A stretch of DNA of 64,000 nucleotides from an uncultured Acetatifactor sp. (GTDB lineage: Bacteria > Bacillota > Clostridia > Lachnospirales > Lachnospiraceae), in the NCBI GenBank assembly GCA_910579755.1, contig CAJTVB010000011.1, positions 2,491-66,490 on the forward strand, in the 5' to 3' direction. Of the stretch, positions 1 to 8,228 are shown in pieces. The first letter of the stretch is position 1, and every line of letters begins with the position of its first letter. The notes under the pieces were generated by a model that searched no databases, was not told the origin of the DNA, and worked only from the letters and a program-made list of their open reading frames with translations. Made by a program: the position numbers and the translations under genes.

Positions 1-298
1 TCTCATCTCCGGAAGGCTCCTCAGGCTCCTCAGGCTCCTCACCGTCTTCTCCTTCTCCCGGCCCCTCATCTCCCGAAGGCTCCCCGGGCTCCGGTGTTCC
101 GGAAAACGAGTCCGGCTCTCCGGAAGCCTGCGTGTCTGTCAGCTTCAGAGAATTACTGTCCACCATACCGATCTCCAGCGCCATGGCTCTGATTTCTGCT
201 TCCGTGAGCGGTTCCTTCCTGTCTTTTGTGATCCCCATCACCAGGGCTGTCACAATGATCCCTATACCCAGCCCCCTCAAATAGTATTGTATTTTCAC
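1..298 (-). CDS. Partial membrane-anchored protein, acidic Pro/Glu/Gly repeats, cut by window edge
   Basis: The N-terminal 99 codons of a gene whose 3' end lies outside the window. The start is GTG at 298, with a GGAGGGATCC ribosome binding site just upstream. Residues 1-22 are a short positive stretch followed by a hydrophobic helix, so it is probably a signal anchor. The following segment (about residues 27-50, LTEAEIRAMALEIGMVDSN) resembles the N-terminus of YceG/MltG-like proteins that sit next to clostridial flagellar operons. That comparison is from memory and is an inference. The rest is a Glu/Pro/Gly/Asp-rich linker with EEP triplets (GAGGAGCCT repeats at 15-41). It is the last gene visible in the flagellar operon, 13 bp after the DUF6115-type gene. 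The function cannot be settled without the missing C-terminus. Confidence 0.5.
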   Translation of the reverse strand, partial: MKIQYYLRGLGIGIIVTALVMGITKDRKEPLTEAEIRAMALEIGMVDSNSLKLTDTQASGEPDSFSGTPEPGEPSGDEGPGEGEDGEEPEEPEEPSGDE

Positions 299-311
299 AG
301 GATCCCTCCAT

Positions 312-995
312 TCAGCGCGCCGGCGTGCCGGTAAACAGGTCGATCACAAGCTTCACCTCGCCTACCCCCAGTCCCAGAGTCTTCGCAATATCCACAGAAG
401 ATTTTCCCTGTCTGTAAAGAGCCAGAATTCTGTCATTGGAATTGAGCTTTTCCATTTCCTCTTCATCCTCTGCCGTCTCCGGTTCTCTCACAGGAAGCAT
501 CTCTTCCTGCCATGCCGGAGCTTCCTCCTGCGCTTCGGGCTGTGTCAGCTCCCGCTGAAGATTTGAAGCAGCTTCCTCCGCCGATTTTACCGCGCGGTTG
601 ACCTCTGACAGAGCCTGATTGATCTCCGACAGAGTCCTTTTCATACTGTCGTGTTTATTGTTCAGCATATCATATAAGAACATAGCCTCTTCATGATCTT
701 TGTGAATCTGGGCCAGCACTGTGTCGGAATACTCATTTACCGCCATGATTTTTTCATTGGAAAGCCTCTCCAGCGATCTTTCCGTTTTATCTGCAGCATG
801 TGCCGCTGCGTCGTCCACCGCAATATCTATCCGGCCTCTGACCTGATCCAATTCCTGATTTACCATGTCCCGGACTTGCTCCCGAACCAGCTTTTCCGAA
901 GCGGCTGACGCAATCCCCTTTTTCCCGGGGATCAAAAAGCTCAGAATAAAAATGATCCCTCCTGTGGCCAGCAGCACGATTTCTACTATATCCAT
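312..995 (-). CDS. DUF6115-type coiled-coil membrane protein with C-terminal helix-turn-helix
   Basis: A 227-residue protein with an N-terminal transmembrane helix (about residues 4-22, IVEIVLLATGGIIFILSFL). A long charged coiled coil follows (about 40-150), then a Glu/Pro-rich linker. The C-terminal 40 residues (from NSNDRILALYRQGKSS) look like a helix-turn-helix with the pattern of an IALYRQGKSxxDIAKxLGLGxGEVKLxIDL motif. Genes with this layout are regularly found at the 3' end of clostridial flagellar operons and are annotated DUF6115; their role is unknown. I chose the ATG at 995 because AAAAAGG precedes it closely; the frame stays open 19 codons upstream without a good ribosome binding site. 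A membrane-tethered HTH would be an unusual regulator, but the HTH may instead be a structural fold. Confidence 0.7.
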   Translation of the reverse strand: MDIVEIVLLATGGIIFILSFLIPGKKGIASAASEKLVREQVRDMVNQELDQVRGRIDIAVDDAAAHAADKTERSLERLSNEKIMAVNEYSDTVLAQIHKDHEEAMFLYDMLNNKHDSMKRTLSEINQALSEVNRAVKSAEEAASNLQRELTQPEAQEEAPAWQEEMLPVREPETAEDEEEMEKLNSNDRILALYRQGKSSVDIAKTLGLGVGEVKLVIDLFTGTPAR

Positions 996-1154
996 ACCTT
1001 TTTCCGCCCTACGTTTTATTTCCGCAGACAATAAGCCAAGCGGACACTCCAATGTCCACTTGGCAATTGCCGCAGGGATAGAATGCCCCGCAGTTTACTG
1101 TAAGTATCTCTCATAAATTTGACATTCAGCCACACCGGCTTCCGGAAAAGGCGT

Positions 1155-1463
1155 TCACACCTTCATGTCAAAACCGCCCTGTCCCTTTACTACCACACGT
1201 TCCTGAGAAGCTTTTTTCTGTCTTCTCCTTCCGCCGTCTCCAAAGTAGGTTCCGTTCCCTTTTTCCTTTGCATCCGGCTTCTTCTCCTGCCACTGAGTGT
1301 CGTCACTGCTGTGAACCTCACGGGTTTTTTGCTCTGTGGTTTTCTGAACCTGTGCACTGAAATTGGACTGGTCTACCATTCCTTTGTTGTCTTCATTCTG
1401 TTTAATGGACGAATAATCCTGTGCTCTGGAAATTGTTGTCAGCTCTATGGAACCAAACGCCAT
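1155..1463 (-). CDS. Small conserved flagellar-operon protein, function unknown
   Basis: A 102-residue hydrophilic protein with no signal peptide or membrane helix. The N-terminus (MAFGSIELTTISRAQDYSSI) is followed by a Gln/Glu/Lys-rich middle and a basic segment (GRRRQKKASQ), and the protein ends in GFDMKV. It has a strong GGGAGG ribosome binding site and is co-directional with its neighbours, 68 bp after the FapA-type gene. I recognise similar proteins at this place in Lachnospiraceae flagellar operons but know of no assigned function. Low complexity suggests a largely disordered protein. An export substrate, chaperone or scaffold would fit its location, but nothing in the sequence decides between them. 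Confidence 0.65.
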   Translation of the reverse strand: MAFGSIELTTISRAQDYSSIKQNEDNKGMVDQSNFSAQVQKTTEQKTREVHSSDDTQWQEKKPDAKEKGNGTYFGDGGRRRQKKASQERVVVKGQGGFDMKV

Positions 1464-1531
1464 AACGATACCTCCCTGTCCGCCTCAGCGGACATTACCT
1501 CAATATCCTGAAATCCGCACGCTGCTTTTTC

Positions 1532-3121
1532 CTACAGGGGCAGCATCCGCACTTCGCCCTGTTCCCTCTTAAATTTACAATATTGATAGCTGGTCTGTAA
1601 AATTTTGGTTGCATCCCCGATCACAATGGTGGTACCGGGAAATATCTCATCATACACCAGTATTTCGGATAATTTCTGTATTTCCAGCATTGCCTGAAGC
1701 TTCTCCAGCTGCCGCCCCATCTCTTCCAGCTCGGCCGCCTTATCCTTTACCGTTTTTGCGAGATCTTTGATATAATTGATCTGGGCCTTATTGTACTTGA
1801 CCCCTTTCTCCACCTTGTCCTTAAAATTAGACAGGATAACGCCTGCATTACTGATGCTTTCATTATGGTCGGACATAGCCTTCCGTATACGGCTGTACTG
1901 GGTTTTCACCATAGGGTTGACCCCAACCTCCAGGCTCGTGGTCGTACCCATATCGGAGCCTATGGTTTTGGCAATTATTCTGCTTCGTGCCTGGACATAA
2001 CCGCCCATGATCGTTCCCTTTTTGCTTTCCACGCGCACCTCCGTGCCCGCAGACACACGGCTGTTGATAATCGATTCTGTCTCTATATAGCCCCCGGACA
2101 CTGCTTTGGTATTCTCCAGAAACTTCACCACAATATCGCCGCCCGCCTTCAGGGATCCCTTTCCCATTCCATTCATGCCCTTGGCAATAATAATGTTGCC
2201 TCCTGCAACGATTTTCGCGCCCTCCACCAGGCCATTTACAATGACATTGCCTCCTGCCTTCACTTCATAGTTGGCTGACACATCGCCTCTGATCTCAACG
2301 CTTCCCTCAAAATCTATGTTTCCCGTGGACACTCCCACACAGTCCAGTTCATAAATGGCCGATACAAACACCTTGTCGTCCACCAGAATCACATGACCGT
2401 CCACCGCCGAGGAAATGCTTCGCTTATCCTCGGACAGATCGATATTTCTGCCGAATTTCAGCGATTTTCTCTTGACTCCCTTGGGCCGGAGAGGCTTCCC
2501 ATAAATGTCAAATCCGTTTTCTCCCTGTACCTCGGGAATGATTCTGGCCAGCTCCTCGCCCTTATGGCAATGATTGATTGTGGTCATATGGAAATAATCC
2601 ACACTGCCGTCCTCCCGCTGAGCCGGACGTCTGTGCAGATCAGTGTTAAAATGATATATGATTCTGGCGTCCTCCCCCTGAACCGGCAGCTTGCCTCTGG
2701 CAATCACAAGATCAGTGCAATAAACGCCTGTAGTCTGAAAGTGATCCTGAAGCACTTCCATATCGATACCATGGGTGATATTTCGGGCTCTCAGCTCCCG
2801 CATAAATGCGTCAAAGCTCACACGGCCTCCGCACTCCGAGGGGGCAATAAACCGCACCGTTGCAGACATTCCGTCCTCGCTCACTGTCAACCGGTACTGT
2901 TCGGCGCATGCAGGACAGGTTCCCGATCCAAGCCGGCATACTGTGTCTTCTCCCCGCATAATTGCCAGTTCAAATTTCTTTCTCTCATAACCGATCTCCA
3001 GACTGTCCAGATAATCCAGAATCTCGCCGATCTGAACCTCTTCCCCGTCCTCATGGGGCCGGTATATGGCCACACCATATCCGTCGGGCATACCCACCAG
3101 TCGAAAATAACCATTCCGCAT
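1532..3121 (-). CDS. FapA family (DUF342) polymerising beta-helix protein
   Basis: A 529-residue protein of the DUF342/FapA family. The N-terminal 200 residues are mixed alpha/beta and include a CxxC pair (about residues 69-72). The middle (about 255-400) has the repetitive Gly/Ile/Val pattern of a right-handed beta-helix, with segments such as GGNVIVNGLVEGAKIVAGGNIIIAKG. The C-terminal 130 residues form a coiled coil followed by a short beta tail. Family members (FapA in Vibrio, YlxF-region DUF342 proteins in clostridia) have been linked to regulation and cell polarity. The role here is unproven. It lies between sigD and the 102-residue gene in the flagellar operon, with AAGGGGGC upstream of the ATG. 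Confidence 0.75.
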   Translation of the reverse strand: MRNGYFRLVGMPDGYGVAIYRPHEDGEEVQIGEILDYLDSLEIGYERKKFELAIMRGEDTVCRLGSGTCPACAEQYRLTVSEDGMSATVRFIAPSECGGRVSFDAFMRELRARNITHGIDMEVLQDHFQTTGVYCTDLVIARGKLPVQGEDARIIYHFNTDLHRRPAQREDGSVDYFHMTTINHCHKGEELARIIPEVQGENGFDIYGKPLRPKGVKRKSLKFGRNIDLSEDKRSISSAVDGHVILVDDKVFVSAIYELDCVGVSTGNIDFEGSVEIRGDVSANYEVKAGGNVIVNGLVEGAKIVAGGNIIIAKGMNGMGKGSLKAGGDIVVKFLENTKAVSGGYIETESIINSRVSAGTEVRVESKKGTIMGGYVQARSRIIAKTIGSDMGTTTSLEVGVNPMVKTQYSRIRKAMSDHNESISNAGVILSNFKDKVEKGVKYNKAQINYIKDLAKTVKDKAAELEEMGRQLEKLQAMLEIQKLSEILVYDEIFPGTTIVIGDATKILQTSYQYCKFKREQGEVRMLPL

Positions 3122-3165
3122 AAAAAACGCCCCCTTGTATCGCCTGCAATTCCGCAGATTTTAGG

Positions 3166-3939
3166 TCAATTTCCTGTCAAAAATCCCATGTAAATCCCCA
3201 TTTTTGTCTTCATTTTCTGCAATGCCCTGGTATGAAGCTGGGAAATCCGAGATTCCGATACTTCCAGGATATTGCTGATTTCTTTCAGGGTTAAATCCTC
3301 ATAATAATACAGTGTTATAACCTTTTGCTCTTTTTCCGTCAGGAGCTGAAGCGCTTCCCCCAAAACCCTTGTCAGCTCTTCCCGCTCCACGCTTTCCTCC
3401 GGAGCCTCAAACCGGGAAGTGGTGGTTCTCCCATAATCCTGGGATACATCGCTTCCCTGCTCCATGTATTCGTTCAGAGACACAAGACCCGTAATGTTCA
3501 TCTGGGTCTGCCAGTCCGTATATTCATCCTGGGATATTCCCAGTCTGAATGCTATTTCCTCGTCCGTTGCGCTGTGTCCGGTATTCTGTTCGATCTCCCG
3601 AACCACGGCTTCAATTTTTTTCTGTTTCTGCCTGACAGTCCTGGGAATCCAGTCCATCTTCCGGATCTGGTCCAATATGGCTCCCCGGATTCTGAGACTG
3701 GCGTATGTCTCAAATTTCACTTCCTTCAGACAGTCAAACTTATCAATGGCATCAATCAGTCCAAATATACCGTAGCTGACCAGATCCTCGTATTCCACAT
3801 TATATCCCAGATACATGCTCAGCCTTCCGGCTACTACCTTCACAAGGGGAGCGTATTCAAGAATAATCTTCTCTCTCGCTTCCGATGATTTGGTCTTTCC
3901 GTATTCCTCCAGCAGTTTTTTTCTGCCCGCCTCATCCAT
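3166..3939 (-). CDS. sigD: Flagellar RNA polymerase sigma factor SigD/FliA (sigma-28)
   Basis: A 257-residue sigma-70 family factor of the FliA/WhiG type. Region 2 begins around residue 25 (LEYAPLVKVVAGRLS) and contains the core-binding DLVSYGIFGLIDAIDKFD and the -10 recognition segment ending in WIPRTVRQKQK. Region 3 follows (KKIEAVVREIEQNTG). Region 4 at the C-terminus has the helix-turn-helix LTLKEISNILEVSESRISQLHTRAL. Sigma-28 directs transcription of late flagellar and chemotaxis genes and is normally held back by FlgM; no flgM is visible here. As in Bacillus subtilis, the gene is near the 3' end of the large flagellar operon, so its level depends on transcripts reaching the end of the unit. 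The ribosome binding site is AAAGGAG, about 11 bases from the ATG. Confidence 0.95.
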   Translation of the reverse strand: MDEAGRKKLLEEYGKTKSSEAREKIILEYAPLVKVVAGRLSMYLGYNVEYEDLVSYGIFGLIDAIDKFDCLKEVKFETYASLRIRGAILDQIRKMDWIPRTVRQKQKKIEAVVREIEQNTGHSATDEEIAFRLGISQDEYTDWQTQMNITGLVSLNEYMEQGSDVSQDYGRTTTSRFEAPEESVEREELTRVLGEALQLLTEKEQKVITLYYYEDLTLKEISNILEVSESRISQLHTRALQKMKTKMGIYMGFLTGN

Positions 3940-4013
3940 GAAGCATCGCTCCTTTCTGTGTTTTTACTTCTTATTTCGAAGAAATCTCCTTCTCCGAAGG
4001 CTTTGGCCTCCTA

Positions 4014-4304
4014 TTATTCTTCGCCGCTGCCTTCCTGCTTTCCGGGTTCCTTAGCATCCTGCTCTCCGGAATCCTCAGCCTCCTTTTCGATGACCTCTCC
4101 TTCTTCCTTCAGCCGCTCCTCATTCTGAAGATCAAAAATATCCAGCATCCATTTAAATATATATCCCAGCAGGCAAAATGCTGCCATGACTACAAACAGC
4201 GTGACCAATCTGGTAAGGACGGGAGCGCGCTGTACAAAAGTGACGATACATGTCACAACGCCGGCTGTCAACATCAGCAAAAGCGGCAAATTCTTCCTGT
4301 TCAT
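4014..4304 (-). CDS. Small membrane protein between cheD and sigD, unknown
   Basis: A 96-residue protein with two hydrophobic helices (about residues 7-24 and 33-54) joined by a short loop, FVQRAPVLTR. A highly acidic, probably disordered C-terminal tail (EEGEVIEKEAEDSGEQ onward) follows. The charge pattern suggests that both termini are cytoplasmic. It is in the operon 12 bp after the cheD stop and 74 bp before the sigD start. Small two-helix proteins at this point occur in other clostridial operons. I know of no function and see no domain that would assign one. Confidence 0.6.
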   Translation of the reverse strand: MNRKNLPLLLMLTAGVVTCIVTFVQRAPVLTRLVTLFVVMAAFCLLGYIFKWMLDIFDLQNEERLKEEGEVIEKEAEDSGEQDAKEPGKQEGSGEE

Positions 4305-4316
4305 ATAATTTCCCCA

Positions 4317-4808
4317 TCAAATGATCGATTCCGGCCTTCCCACTGCCCGGATATGAAAGTCACCCGTCTCCGGATAAAATATAACGGTTCTGCCGTAGTT
4401 TGCACCGGTATCCTGGGCCAGAATGGGAATCTTCAGTTCCCTCAGTTTTGTCTTGGTCGCCTCCACATTTCTGTCTCCCACCTGACCGATACTACTGTTG
4501 CCTCCCTGAAAAGCAAACATAGTAGCTCCGCCTGCTATCTTTGCCACCATACGGGCACGCTTCGCACCAAGCCTTTCCATCTGCTTTACAAGCTCTTCTA
4601 TCCCCGTATCCGCAAACTTGGCAACGTTCATCTGACTGTTTCTGATGGCCTTACTGTCCGGCAGCATGATGTGTGCCAGACCACCTATCTTTGTTATGGG
4701 ATCCCTTATAGCGATCCCCACACAGGACCCGAGTCCCAGCGTCGTGGCGCCGTTAGGGCTCACACAGGTTTTCAGATCCGCCATTCCAACTTTCACTATT
4801 TCACTCAT
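4317..4808 (-). CDS. cheD: Chemoreceptor glutamine deamidase CheD
   Basis: A 163-residue protein of the CheD family. It deamidates specific glutamines on methyl-accepting chemotaxis proteins and also binds CheC, stimulating CheC phosphatase activity. The catalytic cysteine is visible in LGLGSCVGIAI (Cys29) and the catalytic histidine in GLAHIMLP (His46). The C-terminal half carries the conserved GGATMF and GDRNVEA motifs and IPILAQDTGANYGRTVIF. It is directly downstream of its partner cheC (51 bp gap), with a GGGAAGAG ribosome binding site. Confidence 0.95.
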   Translation of the reverse strand: MSEIVKVGMADLKTCVSPNGATTLGLGSCVGIAIRDPITKIGGLAHIMLPDSKAIRNSQMNVAKFADTGIEELVKQMERLGAKRARMVAKIAGGATMFAFQGGNSSIGQVGDRNVEATKTKLRELKIPILAQDTGANYGRTVIFYPETGDFHIRAVGRPESII

Positions 4809-4859
4809 CTGTCTCTTCCCACATCCTTCACAGCCACTCGTCTCCTAATTATCATTTCA

Positions 4860-5483
4860 TCACACCACAGGCAGTCCCAGCGCGGTCAATATCTTCGCGT
4901 AGGACTCCAGATCGGGAATCATAATAAAATAACCGTCCAGTTGCACATCATCGTTAAACTGAGATTGGATCAGAAGAATCTTGTCTCCGTACACACCAAA
5001 CTGGATCGCGGGAACACTTAAGATCGCTCCCGCCATGTCCACAGTCAGCGCCGGCGGAGTAGGCGAAATACTTAAATTCGTCATAGTTGACAGAGAATTC
5101 AGATAGGCTCCGGTAATGATATTTCCCAGCTCCTTCATGGCTGACAGCCCCATTTCTTCGAACTCGGAGCCGGGAGGCAGCATCCCCATAGTCATCTTGG
5201 CGATCAGATGCCTGGCGCTCTCCGCTTCCACCATGAACATCATGCTTCCGGTGATATCGCCCTTAACTCCCAGGAATACGCCCGCCATAATCTGTTCCTC
5301 GCCGCCGATCATCTCTCCCACCTCGGAAAATTCCAGAAGCCTGACCTGAGGAACCTGCATATCCACCTTGCACTGCAGCATCTGGGACAATGCCGTTATG
5401 GCATTGCCCGCGCCGATATTCCCCAGTTCCCTGAGAACATCATAATAATTTTCCGTAACCTGTTCCAAGCTCATGTTTCCCAT
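4860..5483 (-). CDS. cheC: CheY-P phosphatase CheC
   Basis: A 207-residue member of the CheC/CheX/FliY family, which dephosphorylates CheY-P and supports adaptation together with CheD. The two family signature helices are both present: ELGNIGAGNAITALSQML (about residues 15-32) and MKELGNIITGAYLNSLS (about 115-131). Each has the acidic and Asn residues needed for catalysis. The spacing matches the standard two-site CheC. The ATG at 5483 has GGAGAG about 9 bases upstream; a second ATG three codons in is possible. Located between cheW and cheD. Confidence 0.93.
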   Translation of the reverse strand: MGNMSLEQVTENYYDVLRELGNIGAGNAITALSQMLQCKVDMQVPQVRLLEFSEVGEMIGGEEQIMAGVFLGVKGDITGSMMFMVEAESARHLIAKMTMGMLPPGSEFEEMGLSAMKELGNIITGAYLNSLSTMTNLSISPTPPALTVDMAGAILSVPAIQFGVYGDKILLIQSQFNDDVQLDGYFIMIPDLESYAKILTALGLPVV

Positions 5484-5529
5484 GGGATCACTCTCCTTTA
5501 CACCCTTTTAAGCTTTTCCCCAAACCGGG

Positions 5530-6018
5530 TCAATTTCCCTCAAGACTAATGGTATTCAGATCCAGCAGGGTTATCAGCTCACCATTGTGCTTGCCCACCG
5601 CGCTGATCAGGCTTGACTTTTCGTCATTTGCATTATATGCATTCTTCTCGATATCATTATCGGAAAGCGTCACAACCTCCTTGACCTCATCCACAATGAA
5701 TCCTACATTACCTTCCTGCTCCAGCTTTAAGACAATAATCCGAGTAGCCTTGGTATACTCATCATCAGACAATCCCACTCTCAGACGCATACTCATAACG
5801 GGTACCACCTCGCCCCGAAGGTTGATAACGCCCTTCAGATAGCCGGGCATCTTCGGCACACGGGTAATATGCTGCATCCTGATAATATTATTTATATTGC
5901 GAATATCGATTCCATACTGCTCTTCGCCCAGCCGGATCACAATATACTGAACGGTCTCAACAGGCTTTCTGCCTTCTTCACCCAATACATTGGGTGCATT
6001 GTTTGCACTCAGTTCCAT
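5530..6018 (-). CDS. cheW: Chemotaxis coupling protein CheW
   Basis: A 162-residue CheW-domain protein. It joins receptor tips to the CheA kinase in chemosensory arrays. The N-terminal 24 residues are variable. The domain follows with YIVIRLGEEQYGIDI, RVPKMPGYLKGVINLRGEVVPVMSMRLR (the receptor- and CheA-binding loop around NLRG) and GFIVDEVKEVVTL. The gene starts 16 bp after the cheA stop, so the two are translated from the same transcript. Confidence 0.95.
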   Translation of the reverse strand: MELSANNAPNVLGEEGRKPVETVQYIVIRLGEEQYGIDIRNINNIIRMQHITRVPKMPGYLKGVINLRGEVVPVMSMRLRVGLSDDEYTKATRIIVLKLEQEGNVGFIVDEVKEVVTLSDNDIEKNAYNANDEKSSLISAVGKHNGELITLLDLNTISLEGN

Positions 6019-6034
6019 AGATATCTTCCCCTTT

Positions 6035-8155
6035 CTAAATCAAGGCATTGGCATCCAGGATCAGGGCCACCTCGCCGTCTCCCAGAATGGTTGCGCCGCT
6101 GATGAACTTGCACTGCTTAATATACTTGCCAAGAGACTTGATAACGATCTCCTGCTGACCGATCAGCTCATCAATCACAAGACCTGCAGTCTTATCGCCC
6201 TTCTTGACAATGACCACGATCAGATTCTCATCCTTGGATCTTTTGCTTTCACAGTCCAGTACCTCGTTCAGCCGGATCAACGGAGTCACAGTGCCGCGAA
6301 GGTTGATGACCTCCTTATTCTGCACAAGCTTGATATCACTGGTGGGAATATCCTCAAGGCCCTTGATGGATCCCAGGGAAATAGCATATTTCTCATCGCC
6401 CACTACCACCATCAGAGCCTGGATGATCGCCAGTGTCAGGGGCAGACGAATGGTCCAGGTACTGCCCTCTCCCAGCTTGGACTTTACCTCCACCTCACCG
6501 CTTAAGGATTCGATCTTGGATTTCACCACATCCAGCCCCACGCCCCGGCCCGATACGTCCGTGACCTGCTTTGCAGTGGAAAAACTGGGCAGAAACAGCA
6601 GATTGATAATTTCCTTATCTGCCATATTGGCCGCCTGCTCGGGAGTGACAGTGCCCCGCTCAACGGCTTTCGCTCTGACGGCCTCCACATCAATTCCGTT
6701 GCCGTCGTCCCTCACTTCGATAACTACATTGTTTCCATCCTGATACGCATCCAGGAATATGGAGCCCACATCCGGCTTGCCTCTCTGGGCGCGGACTTCT
6801 GCGGATTCCAGCCCGTGGTCGGCGGAATTACGCAGCAAGTGCATCAGCGGATCGCCGATCTCATCCACCACGGTACGATCCAGCTCTGTCTCTTCACCGG
6901 TCATATACAGTTCCATTTTCTTTCCCAGCTTTTTGGACAGATCCCGGATCATCCTGGGGAACTTATTGACCACGCTCTCGATAGGCACCATTCGCACCTT
7001 CATTACGGACTCGTGGAGATTGGTGGTAACGCTCTCCAAGTACTCCACCTGCTCGTTAAAGGCGCTGTTTGTCTTGGTCTGCTCCTTATCCGAGGCAGAC
7101 ACCAGGGAATTCTTTGCTATGATCAGCTCGCTCACCAGATTCATCAGGGAATCAAGCTTTTCAATATCCACGCGCACCGTGCGGTTTACCACCGGCTTCG
7201 CAGGCGCCTGCTTCTTACTATCCGTCCGAGCGGCAGGCGTCTTCTGACCCGCGGGCGCGGGAGCAGGGGCGGCGGGAACGGGAGCCGGCGCGGCAGTCTG
7301 TTCCTGCGGCTTTTGCTCCGCGGCTTCTGCCTTTTCCTCCGACGCCGCTTTCCCAAAATACTTATTATTTTCCAACACAATGGGAGCTCCGGTCACACCC
7401 TCAATCTCGGACACGGCGGCAGCGGCTTTAATGATTTCATCCAATTCTGTCTCGGTGAGAACAAACAGCGTAAAATCCCTGTCAAATTTTTCTTCTTCCA
7501 CTTCCTGGGATCCGGGCTCGGAAAGAATAATCTCCCCCAGCTCCTCCACCGCCTTAAACACCAGAAATGCCCTTGCGGCCTTCAGCATACAGCCTTCCTG
7601 AACTACCACATTCAATCCGTATACCTTTTTCCCCTGGCTTTGCGCCTCCTGGATCACTGCGATCTGAGAATCGTTCAGGGCAATATTATCCCACTTGTCT
7701 CCCTCCGCGGCGCCGGCTGCCTCCTTCGGTGCGGCCTCCGTCTTCTGGGCCGGAGCGCCTCCTTCCGCATCCTTGCCGTCCAGGATATCATTCAGCTGCC
7801 GGATCAGATTCTCATTATCATTGGAGCCTTCGTCCGCAGAAAACTGAATGCTGTCCGTATATTCCTCCAAAGCGTCCAGACACTGAAACAGTACATCGAT
7901 CATTTCCGGCATCACCTTAATGGTGCCGTTGCGCACCTCGGAAAATACGTTCTCCATGTCATGAGTCAGATTCTGCATTCTCTTAAAGCCCATGGTTCCC
8001 GCCATTCCCTTTAAGGAATGCGCCGCACGGAAAATTTCATTGATGGTATCCATGTTTTCCGGATCGGCTTCCAGCTCCAGAATCCGTGTGTTCAAATTTT
8101 GCAAATGTTCCTTGGTCTCGTCAAGGAAGATCTCGAGATATTGACTTACGTCCAT
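6035..8155 (-). CDS. cheA: Chemotaxis histidine kinase CheA
   Basis: A 706-residue histidine kinase with the full CheA domain order. The N-terminal phosphotransfer domain has the phosphorylated histidine in IFRAAHSLKGMAGTMG (His46). A P2-type CheY/CheB-binding region lies at about 170-265. An Ala/Pro-rich linker (about 280-325) leads to the dimerisation helices from VRVDIEKLDSLMNLV. The ATPase domain has LLRNSADHGLES (N box), DDGNGID (G1) and GRGVGLDVV (G2). A CheW-like regulatory domain from about 570 closes the protein. It phosphorylates CheY and CheB in response to chemoreceptors. The gene lies between cheB, from which it is separated by 73 bp with a hairpin, and cheW. Confidence 0.97.
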   Translation of the reverse strand: MDVSQYLEIFLDETKEHLQNLNTRILELEADPENMDTINEIFRAAHSLKGMAGTMGFKRMQNLTHDMENVFSEVRNGTIKVMPEMIDVLFQCLDALEEYTDSIQFSADEGSNDNENLIRQLNDILDGKDAEGGAPAQKTEAAPKEAAGAAEGDKWDNIALNDSQIAVIQEAQSQGKKVYGLNVVVQEGCMLKAARAFLVFKAVEELGEIILSEPGSQEVEEEKFDRDFTLFVLTETELDEIIKAAAAVSEIEGVTGAPIVLENNKYFGKAASEEKAEAAEQKPQEQTAAPAPVPAAPAPAPAGQKTPAARTDSKKQAPAKPVVNRTVRVDIEKLDSLMNLVSELIIAKNSLVSASDKEQTKTNSAFNEQVEYLESVTTNLHESVMKVRMVPIESVVNKFPRMIRDLSKKLGKKMELYMTGEETELDRTVVDEIGDPLMHLLRNSADHGLESAEVRAQRGKPDVGSIFLDAYQDGNNVVIEVRDDGNGIDVEAVRAKAVERGTVTPEQAANMADKEIINLLFLPSFSTAKQVTDVSGRGVGLDVVKSKIESLSGEVEVKSKLGEGSTWTIRLPLTLAIIQALMVVVGDEKYAISLGSIKGLEDIPTSDIKLVQNKEVINLRGTVTPLIRLNEVLDCESKRSKDENLIVVIVKKGDKTAGLVIDELIGQQEIVIKSLGKYIKQCKFISGATILGDGEVALILDANALI

Positions 8156-8189
8156 ACTTACCCCATCCCTTTCTCTACTATAGTTCGGC

Positions 8190-8226
8190 TGCGGTAACAG
8201 TTCAGGCTTCGTCCGAACCGTTACAG
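8190..8226. repeat. Imperfect inverted repeat between cheB and cheA
   Basis: GTAACAGTTCAGG (8194-8206) pairs with TCCGAACCGTTAC (8212-8224) around the loop CTTCG, with three mismatches in 13. It fills most of the cheB-cheA gap. No T-run follows on the minus strand, so it is not a standard terminator. Its sequence resembles the hairpin after dprA at 45337-45367 and may be an intergenic repeat copy. Confidence 0.55.
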
Positions 8227-8228
8227 AC

